A stretch of 64,000 bases of DNA, taken from Suillus spraguei. Taxonomy: Eukaryota > Basidiomycota > Agaricomycetes > Boletales > Suillaceae. The stretch spans positions 62,001 through 126,000 of the forward strand of contig JABCPU010000010.1 of the NCBI GenBank assembly GCA_016800925.1, in the 5' to 3' direction. The notes under the pieces were generated by a model. It did no database searches. It saw only the letters and a program-made list of their open reading frames with translations, and was not told where the DNA came from. This document shows positions 59,308 through 64,000 of this stretch, in pieces. The position numbers were made by a program, and so were the translations under genes. Position 1 is the stretch's first letter. Each line of letters starts with the position of its first letter.

Positions 59308-62004
59308 ATGTCGAGGGCCATGACCGCAGCTCAGGTCATCGGCCTGGGCGAATATCTTAATCCTGAATTTGATCCTGCTACCCTTACAGTATCTCAACTT
59401 CTTGGTGTTCTTGGGTATCACAACATTAGGTTTCCGACTCCTTACACCAAACCAAAATTGGTCCAACTTTTCCTCGATGAAGTCAAGCCGAAGGCAGCAA
59501 AGTTCAAGAGGGACAGACTGAAGAAGGAAAACAGTGCTGCCAGCGATGATGGAATAACAGATGGCATGACAGGGAAACCCCTTACTGCTGCCACTAAGGT
59601 ACTTTCTTGGTATAACTGCTGTGCTTCTTCTCCTGTTAATGAAAATTAGCCAAGGCGATCTTCCAGGAGAGTCTCACGTGCACCGTCGGATGACGACGAA
59701 CCACCACCTCGACCGGATCCGGTATGGACATTATTTCCTGATAGTGTCATGTCCATCCTAATGTCGTGTTCCTCAGCCCAAGCGCCGTCGTTCGTCGGCA
59801 CAACCCAGCCTCGGTGGCGGACATAAAAATATCGCCCGCACAGCTGTGCAGCCCTCAGTCATTGAGGAAAGTGAACCTGAAGAAGATCCACCCTTGCGTA
59901 AGGTGGGCAGGAACAAGAAGAGTGTGAGCGAGCGCCATGTTCGATCATAAGGTCCACTAACCATTTATGTAGTCACATGCTGCTGGCTCGCAAGCGCGCA
60001 GAATATCGGTAATTGAGCGAATATTGCTGTTTGGTATTTGTCTGACCCTGTCTCAAGCTTGCAGATGACAGTGGATGGGAGGACAATAACATTTTCCAGT
60101 CTGGGGCTGAATCATCTTCGCCTGTGCGCCCTCCAAGTGTTCGGAAAAGTGGTTCTGTCAGGAAGTCACGCCACTCCATGTCAGCACCTCCTCAAGCATC
60201 TCCATCTTTATCTCCTCCGAAACCTCCTCTCTTCCCAGTAGATCTACAGCGTTCTCCTCCGCAGTCAAAGTTTGAACCAGAACTCCCTGCGATGCCACGA
60301 ACGCCCCGAATCTCGACACCGTCGGAAACGGTCCGTTTCAGTCCCATCGAACATCGGTCTAGACCGTATCCAAGCAAGGTCGACGTCCGCGGTCTAGATT
60401 TTGATGACGCCACAGATGTCATTGATGAGCAGACTCCTGATGAAAGCCAAGTCGACAGTTTTGGGGAGCCTGATTCGCTAGAGGTTGCCGTATCCAATCA
60501 TACAAGTGGTGGCGACCGATTGGTTTACCGGCGTCCAGCCCCTCCGCTGCAGGGCTCTAGATCTCGTTTCTTGACACTTGTCTACCTAATTGCGTTGGTC
60601 GCCGGTTCCTACTTTGTGAAGCAGTACAAAGACGAGTCATCTGTCATCGGTTACTGTGATACTGGCAGCAATACTAGTCAGGCTCTACGGGACCTTGAGG
60701 CACAGCGGGACGCAGTTCAAGCTTGTAACAAAGACAATAAGACAGTTCTATATCTGCCGTCGGTCATATCGGATACTGGGTTGTTCAAGGATGGAATTCC
60801 GTGTCCATTTCGACCATTTGTTCCAGCCTTACATCCTTCAACATGTGCTCATTGTCCAGAATTTGCAACTTGTACGCAACATTCAGTAGTTTGTAACCCT
60901 GGTTATGTATCGCGTCCGCACCCTCTTCTTGGCATCATATCACCTTTCGGCACCGCAACCCCTCTAGCGGAAACCATATGGAACTTGATTGGTAACGTTA
61001 CGAATGGTTTACCAGGTTTAGGACCTGTTGCGTTTCCCCCACGTTGCAGTGAAGATCCGAAACGAAAAAGGAATATAGGCGCCTTGGGTAAAGCGATAGA
61101 AGCACTTCTCGGTCAGGAACGAGGGAGACGCGTGTGCATCGGGGAAAAGCAAGGTCGAGAGATCGTCAATGATAGTGAAGGGGGCGAGGCCATGAAATGG
61201 GGTCTAGAGATCGAGACTCTGAAGAATACAATGAAGCACAAAACAGCTGTAAGTTTCCCAAAGCATTTCTGTAAATGAATGAGCCTATGACACCCGGCAG
61301 CCGCATCTTCTCGCGAATTTTGATGACACATTCAATGAAGCCATACAACAGCTGGTCCAATGGGGTTCAGTGATATTTGGAGAGGACAGCACGTGAGTTG
61401 ATTCATTATGGGTGCGCATCTTTAACATTCTAAATGAGAAGCAGAGGGAACCGTTATTTGGCTCACAAGACGCCACGCTTGACCTGGAAATGCCAACTTA
61501 CTGTTAAGTCTAGGGAGTTTTGGGAAGAGTGGCGAGCGTCTGTGTATGGTAAGGCTCACTAATTCATTTCGATGTTCCGAAGTTTCATGACACTTTGTTT
61601 CAGGATCTATTGCATGTGCGTGCACATTGTATTTCGTAAAGCGGTCCCGGGCACTTCGCCAAATGGAGGGGAGACGTGTGGCAGAATTAGTGCAAATCGC
61701 ACTTGATACCTTGCGTAATCAAGAACTTGCGCACCACACGGATCCAGTGACGGCACCGCAGCCGTATTTGTCTTCTCTTCAACTTCGTGATCTCATGTTG
61801 CAGGATGAACATTCAATTTCAGCTCGAAGAAGAGTATGGGATCAGGTGGAGCGTGTGGTGGAAGGGAATGCTAACGTGAGAGCAAACCTTGAAGAAGTAC
61901 AAGGCGGGGACGAACTACGGGTCTGGCGATGGGTGGGATCTAGTGGTGGACCAGAATTTCGGAAGGTTCAATTTCAGACGCAAAAGGATGAAGTGAAACA
62001 GTAG
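59308..62004 (+). CDS. HeH/LEM-type inner nuclear membrane protein (Src1/Heh/Man1 family)
   Basis: Eight exons, 59308..59598, 59650..59721, 59777..59923, 59973..60008, 60058..61248, 61301..61392, 61442..61548 and 61604..62004, give 778 residues. The N-terminal helix-extension-helix motif (LTVSQLLGVLGYHNIRFPTP, KPKLVQLFLDEV) fits chromatin-binding HeH/LEM proteins. A basic, Ser/Pro-rich linker (residues about 100-330, with several RKSR/PKRRR nuclear-signal-like runs) leads to a first membrane segment (RFLTLVYLIALVAGSYFV), a Cys-rich lumenal domain (CPEFATCTQHSVVC), a second hydrophobic segment (SIACACTLYFV) and the MSC-like C-terminal domain ending WRWVGSSGGPEFRKVQF. Yeast Src1/Heh1 and Heh2 help nuclear pore quality control and rDNA anchoring. 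The acceptor before the large exon (CTCAAG at 60057) was chosen because the later TTGCAG changes the frame. Confidence 0.9.
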
Positions 62005-62139
62005 CAGCTGATCGAATTATTGTTGTTTGTGTCGGGTTCCACCTTGTCAGGCACAGACCCGGATGTTACGAATAAGGCAAATACACTATCGAGCCATCCT
62101 TATCAACTTCTACGACCCTGATTGTAATTAGCTGTAGAA

Positions 62140-63943
62140 TCACGTTAGAATGCCCTGTTGAATCTTTTCCATCAGTGCCCTCTTTGTGAATTGCTCTTCT
62201 GCGAGTACACGCGTACTCTAAGATAGAACCCCCCTCAGTCTAGGTGATATGAAACCTTGAAAGACTCACCCTCAAAAAACGTTCTAGATCAATACGCCCG
62301 GTGTTTAAAGCCCTATGGAGATGATAGATTGTATCTTCTATGGCATTATCTTCAGCAACCAAGTTGATCAGCCTGTCAAATTCACACCGGTCAGTACTAC
62401 CCGGTCACATTCATCAACAAAAAAAAAGTATCCCATACTGGTTATGTACAATGCTCGTGGAACAAATCAACTCATCGACTTCAGGATCTCCCTTCCTTCG
62501 CAATTCAGCTATGTTGCGCTCCCCTTGATCAACAGTATTCCGCAGTCTGCTAGAAACATTACTACAAACGTCTCGAACAGCTTCTAGACGGCCCATCTCA
62601 TCCCGGATTGCGGGTTCTCCGGCAAGAAGGTCCGTTTGCTGCGCGCCCAGACGTTCACCATCCAGAAGCATCACCTGAGACAGAGAAGCAAGTTCCGAGG
62701 CGATCTTTTCATGTACTTGGGCGTGCAAGCGGAGCAACTCTGGGTTTGGTGGCCGTGGCGGTGCTACTGTGGGAAGCTGCGGCACAGGAGGTGACGAATC
62801 GGCAGTCTCCTCATCCAGGAGGTTCGGAGTCGGCTTGTTCGGGGCGTGTGGCAGGGGCCCCTGTGAAGTTACCGGTGATGGCGTATTCGGGGCGCGTGAT
62901 TGATTGAAATGACCTGATATGGCTGGGCCAGCGAGTGGTGCGGAGCGACCATCATGATCCGGTGGCAGACCGGCATCTCGTGGTACTACAGGTGGTTGCA
63001 GCACGATGCCGTCACCATGGTGTCTGAACGTGTGCTGATAGTTGGAAGGGCGGCTGTAAATTGGAGGTCCTGTGGTTTGAGGTGATTGAGTGGAAGGTAG
63101 AGCCGGTGGTGGCCGATTGAGCAATTTCGCCTATGAACATCCATTTCATTAATGTCGTTCATGAAGAACATGTGGGTTCTTACTGTAGAAGAGTATTGAG
63201 GAGAAGCAATCGGAGCTGGTATCGCAGCTTTCGGTGCCAATACAGAAAGTGGTGATGAACTGGGTTTTGGTGGGAGCGCTGGTCGATCATTGGCCAGGGT
63301 AATGCGGCCAGGTGATGAAGGTGACGCTAAAGTAGAGCCCTGTAAAGGCGACGGGGAAGGCGGAGGAACTGTAGTTGTTTTTGGTTTGGCGTAGACTGGC
63401 GGACCACGGGAGAACTCTTGTTGTAATGCTTCGAGTAAAGCTGATAGATGACACGCCTTTGCTCGGGGATGAATTTGTTCTGATCGGTAGTTATATCGCT
63501 AGTGAACTTACCTCGCTCTTTTTTTCCCAGTGTTGGATATATTCAACTTTACATCTGCCACTCACATCAACGTGTTTACTCGGTCTAACGAGCATGTCTT
63601 GGGTTGGAACAACATATACTATTGGGGGCTGGCGAGGGTATTCTCTTGTGACCCATACAGCGATTGGGATATTATATGAAGCGCCTCGAAAGGATATTGG
63701 CAAGACGCCATGTAGACATAGTAGAAGTTGAGTTCGACCATCATCGTAGGCTGGAGTGGGAAGATCAACTGGTGGGTTTCAAGTATAGAATCTAGTAACC
63801 ACTGAACTGTATACATCTGACTTTGGACGTAAAGTTGTGAAACGAGTAAGCGCAGTATCAAAGTCAAGAAGGACTCTGTCCTTCTGAGCATATGAGGTGA
63901 CGTTCTGTCGTAGCCATCTCTGGGTCAATGATTCGGTACTCAT
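62140..63943 (-). CDS. VPS23: ESCRT-I subunit Vps23/TSG101
   Basis: Six exons, 63808..63943, 63512..63750, 63184..63456, 62439..63130, 62270..62372 and 62140..62217, give 506 residues. Vps23 binds ubiquitinated cargo and builds ESCRT-I for multivesicular body formation. The UEV domain occupies about residues 15-130 (YDDGRTQLLLCLHGVLPISF, YNIPIAVWVTREYPRQPPIV, VSGRCKVEYIQHW). The E2-like fold has no active-site Cys, as in TSG101. A Pro-rich region follows (about 130-310), then the coiled-coil stalk (QVHEKIASELASLSQ, DPEVDELICSTSIVHNQ) and the C-terminal steadiness box (AIEDTIYHLHRALNTGRIDL, QFTKRALMEKIQ). Convergent with the HeH gene, whose end is 136 bp away. The ATG at 63943 is close to the window end. 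Confidence 0.93.
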
Positions 63944-64000
63944 TGCTTACCAGTAAAGGGTGGCTGTGTCGTGACAATTGCAATCGGAGTTTTTTTTATT

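Noticed and set aside
1..64000. tRNA, rRNA, CRISPR arrays, operons, Shine-Dalgarno sites
   Set aside because: No cloverleaf, rRNA segment or regular spacer-repeat array was seen. Bacterial signals do not apply to this intron-rich eukaryotic sequence.

Overview
The window is nuclear DNA of a filamentous fungus, almost certainly a basidiomycete of the Agaricomycetes. Genes are split by many short GT-AG introns (mostly 45-60 nt), several exons are only 8-22 nt long, and the gene set is fungal: Mso1-like, IML2/TTC39, Gid5/ARMC8, HeH/Src1, NIMA kinase, a GPI-anchored cupredoxin, and a 2OG-dioxygenase-like family. The sequence carries no name, so the species is not called.

Layout. 0.2-1.1 kb: one unknown gene. 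1.77-14.9 kb: an 8.7-kb tandem duplication. Unit 1 (1771-10503) carries an intact pirin gene. Unit 2 (10511-14929) is shorter because about 3.5 kb was lost, leaving a frameshifted 3' half of pirin. A 686-bp TIR element and two solo LTRs entered single copies afterwards, and the other copy keeps the empty site. Unit 2 ends inside the 3' end of a broken Ubp3/USP10 deubiquitinase gene (14.9-15.9 kb).

16.1-34.8 kb is dense and mostly intact: dephospho-CoA kinase, IML2/TTC39, Gid5/ARMC8, a BuGZ/ZNF207-type zinc-finger protein, a membrane-anchored alpha/beta hydrolase, two tandem 2OG-dioxygenase-like proteins lacking the expected iron ligands, and a NIMA kinase.

35.4-43.6 kb is a giant inverted repeat with arms of 4.3 and 3.9 kb. 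At its centre lies a 316-bp fold-back element with a 48-bp perfect hairpin. The right arm runs into an intact smgGDS/RAP1GDS1-like gene (42303-45054). The left arm holds only its broken 3' half. A decayed TFIIF-alpha fragment follows at 45.8-46.4 kb.

47.2-63.9 kb is again dense and intact: OTU deubiquitinase, beta-adaptin, a NEPRO/DUF4477 protein, a GPI-anchored cupredoxin, an Mso1-like protein, sulfide:quinone oxidoreductase, an HeH/Src1 inner nuclear membrane protein and the ESCRT-I subunit Vps23/TSG101. Functions are mostly housekeeping (trafficking, ubiquitin, nuclear envelope, mitochondria). No metabolic cluster or defence island was recognised. The unusual biology is structural: a tandem duplication and a palindrome, with broken gene copies collected at their edges. 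All exon joins were derived by hand from splice signals, reading frame and family similarity, so individual borders may be wrong.
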